Of a DNA stretch of 54,709 bases, positions 8,227 through 16,571 are shown in pieces (the first letter of the stretch is position 1; each line of letters begins with the position of its first letter). Both the position numbers and the translations under genes were made by a program. The notes under the pieces are model-generated. The model was not told the origin of the DNA. It did not search any database and saw only the letters and a program-made list of their open reading frames with translations. The stretch comes from Ktedonobacterales bacterium (GTDB lineage Bacteria; Chloroflexota; Ktedonobacteria; Ktedonobacterales; JADMIN01): NCBI GenBank assembly GCA_025935195.1, contig JAICVS010000011.1, forward strand, positions 1 to 54,709. The letters are read 5' to 3'.

Positions 8227-8262
8227 CCCCTCTCCCCGCGGGGAGAGGGGTTGGGGGTGAGG
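8227..8262. repeat. Intergenic hairpin repeat, TTGGGGGTGAGG family (copy C2)
   Basis: CCCCTCTCCCCGCGGGGAGA plus GGGG forms a perfect 24-bp palindrome (8227-8250), followed by TTGGGGGTGAGG. It lies 23 bp after the carbonic-anhydrase-like gene. It has the shape of a factor-independent terminator without a T-run, or of a REP-like element. Confidence 0.75.
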
Positions 8263-8383
8263 AACATCCGATAGCCTGTATGGCCGAATGCTGGCGCAGC
8301 ACAGTGAGATCGGAGAGAATAGGCGCCTGAGCAGGTGATGGCGAACCTCATCCGCGCGGGGGATTGGGCTAGCAGATCGGGCG

Positions 8384-9055
8384 GTGGTGAAGATGGGGAT
8401 CGGGCGGACAGGCCGGGATGGGCGGCCGTGGCGGATTGGGGTCGCGGCGTTGTTGGCGCTGCTGGCCCTGCTGCTCGCCGCCTGCGGCGGCACTGGCGCA
8501 TCCAGCGGTGGTGGCTCGTCCGCCTCCGGCGACTACACCGCACTGGAGCAGCGGCCGTTCCATGCGCCCGCGCTGATTGCGGGCGGCGGCTGCCCCGTCA
8601 GCACACAGCGCCAGGTGACAACCGACACCGGCGGCGCGCTTCCGGCCGTCGGCGACGGCCCGGCCTACGTCACCGGCCAGGCGCTCGTCGTGATCGGCAT
8701 CGTCCTCAGCGGCGGTAGCGGCGGTGGCAGTGGGGGCGGCGGCGGCAGCCACGGCGGCAAGACACCCCCGCCGCACACGACGAGCGCCGTCCGCCAGGTC
8801 TGGCTGATCGCTCCCTACAACGGGCCGATCCTGGTGCGCGCCCGGCGTATTGATGGCGACGGCACGGTGCGCTTCGGCGTCGGCCAGAACGGCGTGGGCG
8901 GGGTGAGCGAGCTGCGCCTCGCCGGCGGCGGCATCCACTGGATCACCTCCTCCACCGACTTCGTAGCCGACAGCGCCGGCTGCTACGCCTTCCAGGTGGA
9001 CGGCAACGGCTTCAGCTACCCCGTCGTCTTCCTCTTCGTCTATACCCGCGATTGA
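8384..9055 (+). CDS. Secreted lipoprotein of unknown function
   Basis: 223 residues. Basic N-terminus, a hydrophobic stretch (about 18-31), then the lipobox LLAAC with Cys34, so it is predicted to be exported, lipidated and anchored on the outer face of the membrane. A glycine/serine linker (GGSGGGSGGGGGSHGG, about 107-122) splits the mature protein in two. The C-terminal part (VRQVWLIAPYNGPILVRARR) is beta-rich with no family I recognise. The frame opens at GTG 8384; ATG 8393 is also possible and neither has a strong ribosome site. It is convergent with the glycosyltransferase gene, 15 bp away. Confidence 0.7.
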   Translation: MVKMGIGRTGRDGRPWRIGVAALLALLALLLAACGGTGASSGGGSSASGDYTALEQRPFHAPALIAGGGCPVSTQRQVTTDTGGALPAVGDGPAYVTGQALVVIGIVLSGGSGGGSGGGGGSHGGKTPPPHTTSAVRQVWLIAPYNGPILVRARRIDGDGTVRFGVGQNGVGGVSELRLAGGGIHWITSSTDFVADSAGCYAFQVDGNGFSYPVVFLFVYTRD

Positions 9056-9070
9056 CCCCATACCCGCGTC

Positions 9071-10777
9071 TCAGTCGAAGGTGATGCCCTGCTTGCGCGC
9101 CAGGTAGCCGAGCTTGCCGGTGAGGTTGTCAATCACTTCCTCCCAGGTGAACTCGCTGGCGGTCTGCTTACCCGCGTGGCGCACCTTGTCACGCTCCTCG
9201 GGGTACCGCTCCATGTGCAGCAGATAGCCGACGATCTCCTCCGGGTCGTCGGTCTCCAGCGCCACAGCGTTCTCGAACGAGACGGCGTAGTCCTCGCCGG
9301 TCGAGCCGGTGAAAGCGATGCCCTCGGCCGCCATCACCTCCAGCCCGACCAGGCCGAACGGCTCGTGGCCGCTGTTGGCCAGCGTCGCGTCGGCGGCGGC
9401 GTAGCACAGGCGCACGAAGTCCATGGGTACGAAGAAGCGCAGGTTGTAGATGTCGGCCTCGCCGGCCTCGCGCATCAGCCGCATGCAATCCTCAACGGAG
9501 GGCCGCAGCGCGTCAACGTCCTGGATACGCAGCCCCAGGTAGTGCGCGCGCATCAACACCTCGGCGCCGTGCGGCTCCATGCCGCCGCGAATGACCATCG
9601 CCACCGGGTGGCCGCTATACTTGAGGCGCGCGACCGCCTCGATCGCCATCAGCCAGCGCTTGTCGGGGTCGAAGCGGCCGATCTTGAAGAGGAAGAGGCG
9701 GTTGGGGTCGCCGCGGCGCATGATCTCGCGCAGCTCTTCAGCCCGCGCCTGGTCAATCGGCGCCAAGTAGCGGCTGGGGATGCCGTTGGGGATGGCGAGC
9801 GGGTTGACGTTGTACTGCCAGAGCCGGTGCTTCATGTAGCGACTGACGGTAGTGATCGTCGCGCAGTAGTTGAGCCGGCCCCAGTTGATGCGGTGCAGCG
9901 ACATCAGGCTGTTGCAGTTCCACATCAAGATGCAGCGCGGGCGCACGCCATGCCAGTGCAGCAGATCGGAGACGCGGCAGATCGCCTCGGCGGTGTGCCA
10001 GTCCTCGCCGATGATGACCACCAGCTTGCCCTGAGCGATGGCCGGGGCGACGATGTCGTAGTAGACGTGGCGCGGCACGGACTCGTTGTAGTCGTAGAGC
10101 TTGCGCTCCTCGCCGTCGTAGACGCCGTTGAGGTGGTAGCGGCTGATCCACTGGCTCCAGCGTTCCAGGCGCAGCTTGCCATCCACGCGCTCCTCCACGC
10201 TGGGCGCGGTGGGGTCGCCGACGAAGATCAGGTGCGTCTCGTAGCCCAGCCCGGCCAGCGACTCGGTGAACTCGGTGACGCGCGTGCCCAGGCCGCCGGC
10301 GGTGGAGTAGACGTCCGGCCCCTCGAAGCAGAGCGAGACGAAGATCGTGTTCTCCGGCGAGATGCCGCGCCGCCGTGGAATGGCCGCTTCTGGCGTGACG
10401 GCCACAGGCGCCTCCGCCGCCTCAACGTGTACACCGGGCACCTCGACCAGATCAGGCGCGACCACCGGGGCATCTATCGCCGTCGCCGGCACAGCCGGCA
10501 CAGCGGACGCGGCGGCGGTGCGGCCAGCGTTCCCCCGGCGGCGGGGGATGCGCGCCGGGGCGGATGGCGACGTGGCGGGCGCGGCGTTGGCCGCGAGGTC
10601 CGGCAGGGCAGCACCCAGCGCGGCGGCCGCGGGCGATCCGTCGCTCGTGGCCCGCTGGCGCGGGCGGGCGGCACGCGAACGGCGCGCGGGCAGCGCGACG
10701 GCTCCGTTCTCACCGGCGCGGGCGCCATCCGGCGCTGGTGCGGGTGTAGTCAGTCCTTGCTCATCGCTGTTCGGCAC
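9071..10777 (-). CDS. Glycosyltransferase, glycogen-synthase-like (GT-B fold)
   Basis: 568 residues. About 1-140 is a low-complexity Ala/Pro/Arg region. The catalytic part opens with FVSLCFEGPDVYSTAGGLGTRVTEFTESLAGLGYETHLIF, where GGLG is the glycine-rich loop of GT4/GT5 glycogen and starch synthases (usually K-x-G-G-L-x-D; the Lys is missing here). IIGEDWHTAEAI matches the conserved DWH segment. IPNGIPSRYLAP, FKIGRFDPDKRW and SGHEPFGLVGLEVMA (E-x7-E equivalent) form the C-terminal nucleotide-sugar site. Donor and product are uncertain. GTG start with AGAGGG upstream. It lies downstream of the S9 peptidase gene on the same strand, 327 bp away. Confidence 0.8.
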   Translation of the reverse strand: MPNSDEQGLTTPAPAPDGARAGENGAVALPARRSRAARPRQRATSDGSPAAAALGAALPDLAANAAPATSPSAPARIPRRRGNAGRTAAASAVPAVPATAIDAPVVAPDLVEVPGVHVEAAEAPVAVTPEAAIPRRRGISPENTIFVSLCFEGPDVYSTAGGLGTRVTEFTESLAGLGYETHLIFVGDPTAPSVEERVDGKLRLERWSQWISRYHLNGVYDGEERKLYDYNESVPRHVYYDIVAPAIAQGKLVVIIGEDWHTAEAICRVSDLLHWHGVRPRCILMWNCNSLMSLHRINWGRLNYCATITTVSRYMKHRLWQYNVNPLAIPNGIPSRYLAPIDQARAEELREIMRRGDPNRLFLFKIGRFDPDKRWLMAIEAVARLKYSGHPVAMVIRGGMEPHGAEVLMRAHYLGLRIQDVDALRPSVEDCMRLMREAGEADIYNLRFFVPMDFVRLCYAAADATLANSGHEPFGLVGLEVMAAEGIAFTGSTGEDYAVSFENAVALETDDPEEIVGYLLHMERYPEERDKVRHAGKQTASEFTWEEVIDNLTGKLGYLARKQGITFD

Positions 10778-10883
10778 ACTTCTACCCTCTGGAATGTTCT
10801 GACGGCTCGCCGACCGCTAGCAGGCGGCGCGCGGTGGCGAGTGATAGTTCTTGTGGGTGTGGTGGCGCATCTGTGCGCGCAGG

Positions 10884-10911
10884 CTGGCCCGGTCTGACTG
10901 GCCCGGTCTGA
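10884..10911. repeat. 14-bp perfect tandem duplication
   Basis: CTGGCCCGGTCTGA occurs twice without a gap (10884-10897 and 10898-10911). It lies in the 327-bp spacer upstream of the minus-strand glycosyltransferase gene. The rest of this spacer holds the hairpin at 11063 and nothing else that I can recognise. Confidence 0.7.
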
Positions 10912-11062
10912 GCCGATGGAGGCATCATCGCCTCCGCTATGGTTGGCCGTGAAGGCCTGAAGACCACCGCGCCACCGTCAGCACATCTCAGGCCATCGGC
11001 CCGCGCGGACCTCCCTTGTCAGACGGCCCGCGCGGTGGCCGCGTCACGGACCTCACCCCCGG

Positions 11063-11091
11063 CCCCTTCCCTGTCACGATCAGGGAAGGGG
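11063..11091 (-). terminator. Hairpin after the S9 peptidase gene
   Basis: CCCCTTCCCTG, loop TCACGAT, CAGGGAAGGGG gives a perfect 11-bp stem starting 14 bp after the S9 peptidase stop on the minus strand. The flank CCTCACCCCCGG relates it to the TTGGGGGTGAGG repeats. It lacks a clear T-run, so a terminator role is inferred from position. Confidence 0.5.
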
Positions 11092-11104
11092 AGCGGGAGC
11101 TGCG

Positions 11105-13051
11105 TTACAGATATTTCTCGAACCAGCCGACGAGGCGGGCGTAGAGGTCGCGCAGGTGGTCGCGCTCGCGGAAGCCGTGGCCTTCACGCGGGTAGACGGC
11201 GAGCTGGGTGTGTACGCCGCGCTCTTTGAGCGCGCGGTAGAAGGCATAGGCCTGGTTGACGGGGACGGATGGGTCTTCCTCGCCATGGACGATCAGCGTG
11301 GGGGTGGTGACACGCGCGGCGAAGGTGATCGCCGAACGCTCGCGGTAGACTTCGGGCCGCTCCAGCGGGTCGGCGGTGAGCACGCGCATGTCCCAATCCG
11401 GGATGTTGGCCTGGGCGTGGAAGCTATGGAAGTCCGAGACGCCGGCGCCCATCACGGCTGCCTTGAAGCGGGTCGTCTGCGTGACGGCCCAGGCGGTCAT
11501 GAAGCCGCCATAGCTCCAGCCGAAGATGCCGGTGCGGTTCGGGTCCACCCAGCCCTGCTGGATCACGTAGTCCACGCCGCGCAGGCAGTCCTGGAAGTCT
11601 TTGCCGCCGGGATCGCCGATCACCGCGTCGGCGAAGGCGACACCGCGGCCGATGCTGCCGCGCGGGTTGGGGCGCAGCACGGCGAAGCCGGCGGCGGCGA
11701 GGAACTGGGCGAAAGGGTCGAGCCAGGTCTCGCGGTACGCGGAGGTGGGACCGCCGTGGACGATCAGCACGAGCGGCGGCGGCGTGCCGGCGGCGTTGCG
11801 GATGGCGTCGAGCGGCGGGGTGAAGAGCGCGTCAATGCGCCAGCCGTCCACGCTCTCGTAGCTGATCGGCCGGCTGGGCGCGATGGCGAGGGTGGTGGCG
11901 GGGATGGCGTTGAGGCGGGTGAGCTGCCGCCACTCGATACGCTCCGCGCCGTTGTCGCCTGATGATAGCTCACCCAGCCAGACATCCGCGGGATGCTCGG
12001 CGTCGCCGCGCGTGGTGGCGAAGCGCCGGCCGTCGCCGCTGGCCGAGAGGCGCGGCCAGCCCCAATCGCCGAGGACGAAGCCGGTTGCGAGGGGAGTGAG
12101 CGAGCCGTCGCGCTCGCTCAGGATGCCGACAGCGTTGGTGAGGCCGGTCCAAGCCGTGTAGAGCAGACGACCGCCTTCGGGCAGCTCGGCGAGCCAGCTT
12201 GGGCTGCACTCGACGCCGGGGGTGAGGTTCCGCGGCTCGCCGCCGGCGATGGGAACGGTGTAGACATCGCCGCCGACGAGGCCGCGGTCGCTCCACTCCT
12301 CAGAGATGTAATAGAGGCGGGTGCCGTCGCGCGACCAGATGGGAGCGTCGGCCTGGCGGGTGAGATTGGTGATTTGGCGGATGACACCGCCGGTGGTGGG
12401 AACGACTCCAAGCTGGCCGCGATACCAGTCACTCTCGCTAGGCGCTTCGGTGAAGAAGACGGCAAGCTGCGCGCTGTCGGGCGACCAGGCGTAGCGCCAG
12501 ACGGTGACGTCGGGCGGGGTGACAGGCTCCGGGGCGTCGCTTGCGGGGCGGACGGCCCAGAGGCGCTGGTGGCGTAGCTGCTCGTCGAGCTTGGGGCCGT
12601 CTTTGTGTGGCTCGCCTTCGAGCGAGAGGAAGGCGACGCGGGAGCCGTCGGGGGACCACGCCGGCTCGGATGCGCCGTTAGGCATGCGGCAGACGCGCTG
12701 CATCTCGCCGCCATCGGCGGGGATGCGGTAGAGCTGGTTCTGATCTTTGTCGTCGTCGCGCTGTGAAATGAAGGCGATCTGCTTGCCGTCGGGCGACCAG
12801 CGAGGCGAGGCGTCACCCTTGGTGCCGGCGGTGAGCGGGCGGGCGTCGCGGCCCTCGGCGTCCACCAGCCAGAGGCGGCCGCGCTGCTTGGGCTGGTCCG
12901 GCACCCACTCGTTGACGATGAAGGCGACGCGCGTGCCGTCTGGAGAAATCTGCGCATCCATAGGGGTGCGCAGGGCGAGCAGCGCGTCAAAGCTGATGGC
13001 GCCGCGACGGCGGCCGGTGGCGGGCGTTGGGGCGGAAGTGGTGTCGGTCAC
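11105..13051 (-). CDS. S9 family peptidase (prolyl oligopeptidase / acylaminoacyl-peptidase type)
   Basis: 648 residues, the normal length. The N-terminal part is a seven-bladed beta-propeller with TolB-like repeats (SPRWSPDGKQIAF, PAWSPDGSRVAF, YAWSPDSAQLAV). The C-terminal alpha/beta hydrolase has the nucleophile elbow GWSYGGF (Ser513), Asp593 in HGEEDPSVP and His625 in EGHGF. LIVHGGPTS forms the oxyanion region. It cleaves short peptides or N-acylated peptides. No signal peptide is seen, so it is probably cytosolic. GTG start with AGGAG 7 nt upstream. The pantothenate kinase gene lies 56 bp upstream on the same strand. Confidence 0.92.
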   Translation of the reverse strand: MTDTTSAPTPATGRRRGAISFDALLALRTPMDAQISPDGTRVAFIVNEWVPDQPKQRGRLWLVDAEGRDARPLTAGTKGDASPRWSPDGKQIAFISQRDDDKDQNQLYRIPADGGEMQRVCRMPNGASEPAWSPDGSRVAFLSLEGEPHKDGPKLDEQLRHQRLWAVRPASDAPEPVTPPDVTVWRYAWSPDSAQLAVFFTEAPSESDWYRGQLGVVPTTGGVIRQITNLTRQADAPIWSRDGTRLYYISEEWSDRGLVGGDVYTVPIAGGEPRNLTPGVECSPSWLAELPEGGRLLYTAWTGLTNAVGILSERDGSLTPLATGFVLGDWGWPRLSASGDGRRFATTRGDAEHPADVWLGELSSGDNGAERIEWRQLTRLNAIPATTLAIAPSRPISYESVDGWRIDALFTPPLDAIRNAAGTPPPLVLIVHGGPTSAYRETWLDPFAQFLAAAGFAVLRPNPRGSIGRGVAFADAVIGDPGGKDFQDCLRGVDYVIQQGWVDPNRTGIFGWSYGGFMTAWAVTQTTRFKAAVMGAGVSDFHSFHAQANIPDWDMRVLTADPLERPEVYRERSAITFAARVTTPTLIVHGEEDPSVPVNQAYAFYRALKERGVHTQLAVYPREGHGFRERDHLRDLYARLVGWFEKYL

Positions 13052-13107
13052 GGGTGGCTCCTGTTCGATTTAGCCTGGATTCTTCATCGGTCTGAGGCGG
13101 AGAGTCC

Positions 13108-13938
13108 TCACCCCCCAACCCCCTCTCCGTGCGCGGCGAGGCGGTCATAGACGAGGCGCAGGCCGCGCAGGATGAGGTTGGGGTCCACGGTATCAATCGA
13201 GGGCGTGACAGCGGCGATCAGCTCGGCGAGGCCGCCATGGGCGATGACTTTGGCGCGGGCGCCGCCGGGAATCTCGCGGCGCAGACGCGCGACCATGCCC
13301 TCCACCAGGCCGACGTGGCCGAAGACGATGCCGCTTTGCATGCTGTGGACCGTGTTCTTGCCCAGCGCGGCGGGCGGCGGCGCCAGCTCGACCTGAAACA
13401 GGCGTGAGGCGGCGCTGGCGAGGGCTTCGGCCGAGATGCCTAGGCCGGGGGCGATGGCGCCGCCGAGGAAGTCACCTTCCGGGGAGACGCAATCGAAGCT
13501 GGTGGCGGTGCCGAACTGGATGACGATGGCGGGGCCGCCGTAGAGGCGGTGGGCGGCGAGCGTGCTCATCAGGCGGTCGGCGCCGGTCTCCCACGGGTTG
13601 TCTACCAGCAGGCGGAAGCCGAGGTCCATGTCGTGGCGAACGACGAGCGGCTCACGGTTGAGATAGCGCACGGCGAGGTCGCTGAAGACGGGGGTGAGGG
13701 CGGGGACGACGCTGGCGAAGATCACGGCGTCAATCGCTTCGAGGCGTAGGCCGACGTGCTGGCAGAGGCCGGCGAGCACCATCGCGTACTCGTCGGCGGT
13801 GCGCTCGCGGTTGGTGGCGATGCGCCAGCGCGCGCGCAGCTCGTCGCCGTGCAGCGGGTAGAGGCCGAACTTGATGCCGGTGTTGCTGATGTCTACGGCG
13901 AGCAAGAGACGCTCGCCGCTCGCGCTGGACTTCGCCAT
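13108..13938 (-). CDS. coaX: Type III pantothenate kinase
   Basis: 276 residues. Phosphorylates pantothenate, the first step of coenzyme A synthesis. It is an ASKHA-fold enzyme: LLLAVDISNTGIKFGLY (PHOSPHATE1; usually D-x-G-N-T, here D-I-S-N-T), TGADRLMSTLAAHRLYG, and VIQFGTATSFDCVSPEGDFLGGAIAPGL (PHOSPHATE2 and substrate loop). I chose ATG 13938 after GGGAGGCAGGC; the longer frame covers a repeat-rich spacer. The last residues GEGVGG and the stop codon are read from a TTGGGGGTGAGG-type repeat, so the C-terminus may have been reset by repeat insertion. Followed by the S9 gene. Confidence 0.92.
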   Translation of the reverse strand: MAKSSASGERLLLAVDISNTGIKFGLYPLHGDELRARWRIATNRERTADEYAMVLAGLCQHVGLRLEAIDAVIFASVVPALTPVFSDLAVRYLNREPLVVRHDMDLGFRLLVDNPWETGADRLMSTLAAHRLYGGPAIVIQFGTATSFDCVSPEGDFLGGAIAPGLGISAEALASAASRLFQVELAPPPAALGKNTVHSMQSGIVFGHVGLVEGMVARLRREIPGGARAKVIAHGGLAELIAAVTPSIDTVDPNLILRGLRLVYDRLAAHGEGVGG

Positions 13939-13987
13939 GCCTGCCTCCCTGGCCGGTGGATGGGTAAGGACGGAGAACGACCACAGC

Positions 13988-14132
13988 GAACACGGAGGAA
14001 CACGGAGGAACACGGAGGAGGAGAAGGAGAGGAAGAGAGCAGAGGAAGAGAGGAAAAGATGGCACATCATTCGCCACTCCTCTGTGAACCTCTGTTTCCT
14101 CCGTCTCCTCTGTGGTAGTTCTCGTATCTCGT
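13988..14132. repeat. Direct repeats of the CACGGAGGAA type (copy D3)
   Basis: The 10-bp unit GAACACGGAG is repeated three times in tandem (13988-14017), followed by a purine-rich stretch. A pyrimidine-rich region with CTCTGTGAACCTCTGTTTCC and GTCTCCTCTGTGGT (14083-14122) is roughly its inverse. The whole 213-bp spacer between pantothenate kinase and aldehyde dehydrogenase is made of this. No gene is seen in it. Confidence 0.6.
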
Positions 14133-14151
14133 ATGGTGAACGTACCCTCCT

Positions 14152-15651
14152 TTAGGCGTCGATCTGGGCGCGCTGGAGGCGGCCGCTGTAGTCCACGTAG
14201 ATGGCTTTCCACTCGGTGAAAAATTCGAGGGCGCCCAGACCCGCCTCGCGGTGGCCGTTGCCGGTGCCGCGCGTGCCGCCGAAGGGAAGCTGGATCTCGG
14301 CGCCGATGGTGCCGGCGTTGACGTAGACGATGCCGCTGGCAAGCTCGCGCATGGCGATGTTGGCGGCGTTCACGTCGCGGGTGAAGATGCTGCTGGAGAG
14401 GCCATACTTGGTGTTGTTGTTGACGGCGATGGCTTCGTCCAGCGAGTCCACCTCGATCAGCGAGAGCACCGGGCCGAAGATCTCCTCTTGGGCGACGCGC
14501 ATCTGGGCTGTCACGCCGCCGAGCAGCGTCGGCTTGAAGAAGCTGCCCCGCGCCAGCTCGCCATCCGCCGCCGGCTCGCCGCCACAGAGGATCGCCGCGC
14601 CGTCCGCGCGGGCGACATCCATGTAGTCGTGGACGCGGCGGAGCTGGCCGGCGTTGATCAGCGGGCCGATGTCGGTGGTCTCGGCAAGGCCGTGGCCCAG
14701 TCGCAGCCCGGCGATGCGCTCCAGCAGGCGCGCTTCCAGCTGGGGGCGGATGCCCCGCTGCACGATCAGGCGGCTGCACGCGGTGCAGCGCTGGCCGGCT
14801 GTGCCGAAGGCGGACCAGAGGATGCCGTCGAGGGCGAGGGCGAGGTCGGCGTCGTCGAGGACGATGATGGCGTTCTTGCCGCCCAGCTCCAGCGTGACAC
14901 GCTTGAGCGCGCGCGCCGCTTCGACGTTCACCTCGCGGCCAACCTCGTTCGAGCCAGTGAACGAGATCGCGGCCACGTCCGGGTGGCGCACCAGCGGCAT
15001 GCCGACATCCGCGCCGCCGCCGCAGATGACGTTCAGCACGCCCGGCGGCAGGCCAGCGTCCGCGAAGACCTCGGCCAGCTTGAGGGCGGAGAGCGGCGTA
15101 TCGCTGGCGGGCTTGAGGATAACGGTGTTGCCGGCGATGAGCGCGGCCATCGTCTTCCAACTGGGGATGGCGACCGGGAAGTTCCAGGGCGTGATGCAGG
15201 CGACGACGCCGAGCGGCTCGCGCAGGCCATAGGCGGCCTTGTTGGGCAGCTCGGACGGCACAATGGCGCCGAAGAGGCGGCGTCCCTCGCCGGCCATGTA
15301 GTAGGCCATGTCAATGCCTTCCTGCACGTCGCCGCGCGCCTCGATCAGCACCTTGCCCATCTCGCGCGTGAGCGTGCGGGCGATCTCCTCCTTGCGCTCC
15401 TTGAGCAGCTCGCCGACACGGTAGAGAATCTCGCCGCGCCGGGGGGCGGGTGTGCGGCGCCAACCGTCGAAAGCCGCCGTGGCGGCGGCCACCGCGCGAT
15501 CCACGTCGGATGCATCCGAACGGGGGAAGCGGCCGATCAGCGCGCCGGTGGCGGGATCGCGGTTCTCGATGGTCCGGCCCGTGGCGGCGGCCACCCACTC
15601 GCCAGCGATGTAGTTGTGGTAGGTCGTGACGGCGGTCGCGACATCGGACAT
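14152..15651 (-). CDS. NAD(P)-dependent aldehyde dehydrogenase
   Basis: 499 residues, full length for the family. Oxidises an aldehyde to a carboxylate. Visible residues: Asn157 in TPWNFPV, Lys180 in ILKPAS (cofactor), Glu255 in LELGGKN (general base) and Cys289 in GQRCTACSR (nucleophile). The end IQLPFGGTRGTGNGHREAG and FTEWKAIYVDYSGRLQRAQI resembles semialdehyde dehydrogenases such as alpha-ketoglutarate or aminoadipate semialdehyde types; the exact substrate is not assignable. I chose ATG 15651 after GAAAGGACG; the longer frame extends into noncoding DNA. It stands alone, upstream of coaX. Confidence 0.9.
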   Translation of the reverse strand: MSDVATAVTTYHNYIAGEWVAAATGRTIENRDPATGALIGRFPRSDASDVDRAVAAATAAFDGWRRTPAPRRGEILYRVGELLKERKEEIARTLTREMGKVLIEARGDVQEGIDMAYYMAGEGRRLFGAIVPSELPNKAAYGLREPLGVVACITPWNFPVAIPSWKTMAALIAGNTVILKPASDTPLSALKLAEVFADAGLPPGVLNVICGGGADVGMPLVRHPDVAAISFTGSNEVGREVNVEAARALKRVTLELGGKNAIIVLDDADLALALDGILWSAFGTAGQRCTACSRLIVQRGIRPQLEARLLERIAGLRLGHGLAETTDIGPLINAGQLRRVHDYMDVARADGAAILCGGEPAADGELARGSFFKPTLLGGVTAQMRVAQEEIFGPVLSLIEVDSLDEAIAVNNNTKYGLSSSIFTRDVNAANIAMRELASGIVYVNAGTIGAEIQLPFGGTRGTGNGHREAGLGALEFFTEWKAIYVDYSGRLQRAQIDA

Positions 15652-15892
15652 GAAGATCGTCCTTTCTTGGGATGGGGAGAGGGCAGGGAGGCAGGAAGAC
15701 AGGAAGGCAATGGGCGAGTAGCTCGGCCGCGTGGGCGGCACTCCAGTGTAGCATGTCGCGCATGCGCTCGCGCGCCCGTTCTCGCGTGCGACGCCGATGT
15801 GACCGTGGCGGCACTGTTGACCCCGCCCGTCAGCATTGCCAGTCCACGCGGCGCCCGCTGGCACTCTATCAGCCCCACACCGGTAGACGTCG

Positions 15893-16080
15893 CGGCCGCG
15901 GGCCTTCAGGCGCGATTGATGTTTTTCGACCAATTGCTCCGGACACCTCGCCGCTTCTCCAGTCCGCGACGGCGGCCTGTCCGCGTTCATTCGTCAAACC
16001 GCATCAATCGCCGGCTGGCCCGCGGCTGCGGCGCGGGCGATCTGGCCGCATCTCTTCGTCAAACTCCATCAGGCACGGCT
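15893..16080. repeat. Family B repeat with expanded loop (copy B5)
   Basis: The segment GCGGCCGCGGGCCTTCAGGC (15894-15913) is a variant of the family B core. The arm GCGATTGATG (15912-15921) is the exact reverse complement of CATCAATCGC (16002-16011), separated by 80 bp. In other copies the two arms are almost adjacent, so this copy seems to carry an insertion in the loop. After it comes CCGGCTGGCC, as in B3. The whole 920-bp spacer 15652-16571 holds this copy, family A copy A2, and no recognisable gene. Confidence 0.55.
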
Positions 16081-16129
16081 CCTCATCCCAACGCGCGTGC
16101 GCGATCCCGGCAATCCGCCGCCACCATCC

Positions 16130-16468
16130 TTGACAACCGCTCTCATTTATGGTAAATATGTTCTAGCAACGCCAGGCCACTCTGACCTGGTCGCACCTTG
16201 AACAACCGCATACGCACGCAATCAGCGGTCATCTCGCGCATCCAGACGTCTCCATCGTGCCGTGAAACCGCCAGATGCGCGCCAGATTCATCAAAATCGT
16301 GCCGCCGGCCGTACCGTTTCTTGCCGCTTTTGCCGCCCATAACACCATATGTCAAGTGGGCGCGGACGGCAAATCGGCTTGAATTCGGCATTTGAGCGGA
16401 GCGTGATCCCGATCACGATGCGAAAAGCGGCAAAAACGGCAATGTTGACCTAACCAGTCAACATTGCC
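16130..16468 (+). repeat. Dispersed structured element, family A, copy A2
   Basis: 339 bp, the same length as A4. Promoter: TTGACA (16130-16135), 17-bp spacer, TAAATA (16153-16158), then TGTTCTAGC. A hairpin CCAGG/CCTGG follows, then the conserved block CACCTTGAACAACCGCATAC. Arm TTGCCGCTTTTGCCGC (16321-16336) can pair with GCGGCAAAAACGGCAA (16427-16442) around the core GGCAAATCGGCTTGAATTC (16368-16386). It ends with a perfect 12-bp hairpin GGCAATGTTGAC/GTCAACATTGCC (16438-16468, 7-nt loop). A short ORF, MRKAAKTAMLT, starts at 16418 and stops inside the hairpin loop. Confidence 0.8.
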
Positions 16469-16571
16469 ATCCCGGATGACAGTTGGGGGTGAGGCCGTCC
16501 ACGCGGTATCATAGGCATCAAACCATATCGCCGTTTGCGCACACACACAGACAGCAGCGGAGGGAGAACAG

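Noticed and set aside
9176-10897. 573-residue plus-strand open frame opposite the glycosyltransferase gene
   Set aside because: Antisense shadow typical of high-G+C DNA; the minus-strand frame has clear glycosyltransferase motifs and a ribosome site.
14251-16155. 634-residue plus-strand open frame
   Set aside because: Opposite the aldehyde dehydrogenase, whose catalytic residues are all visible; the frame also runs into repeats.
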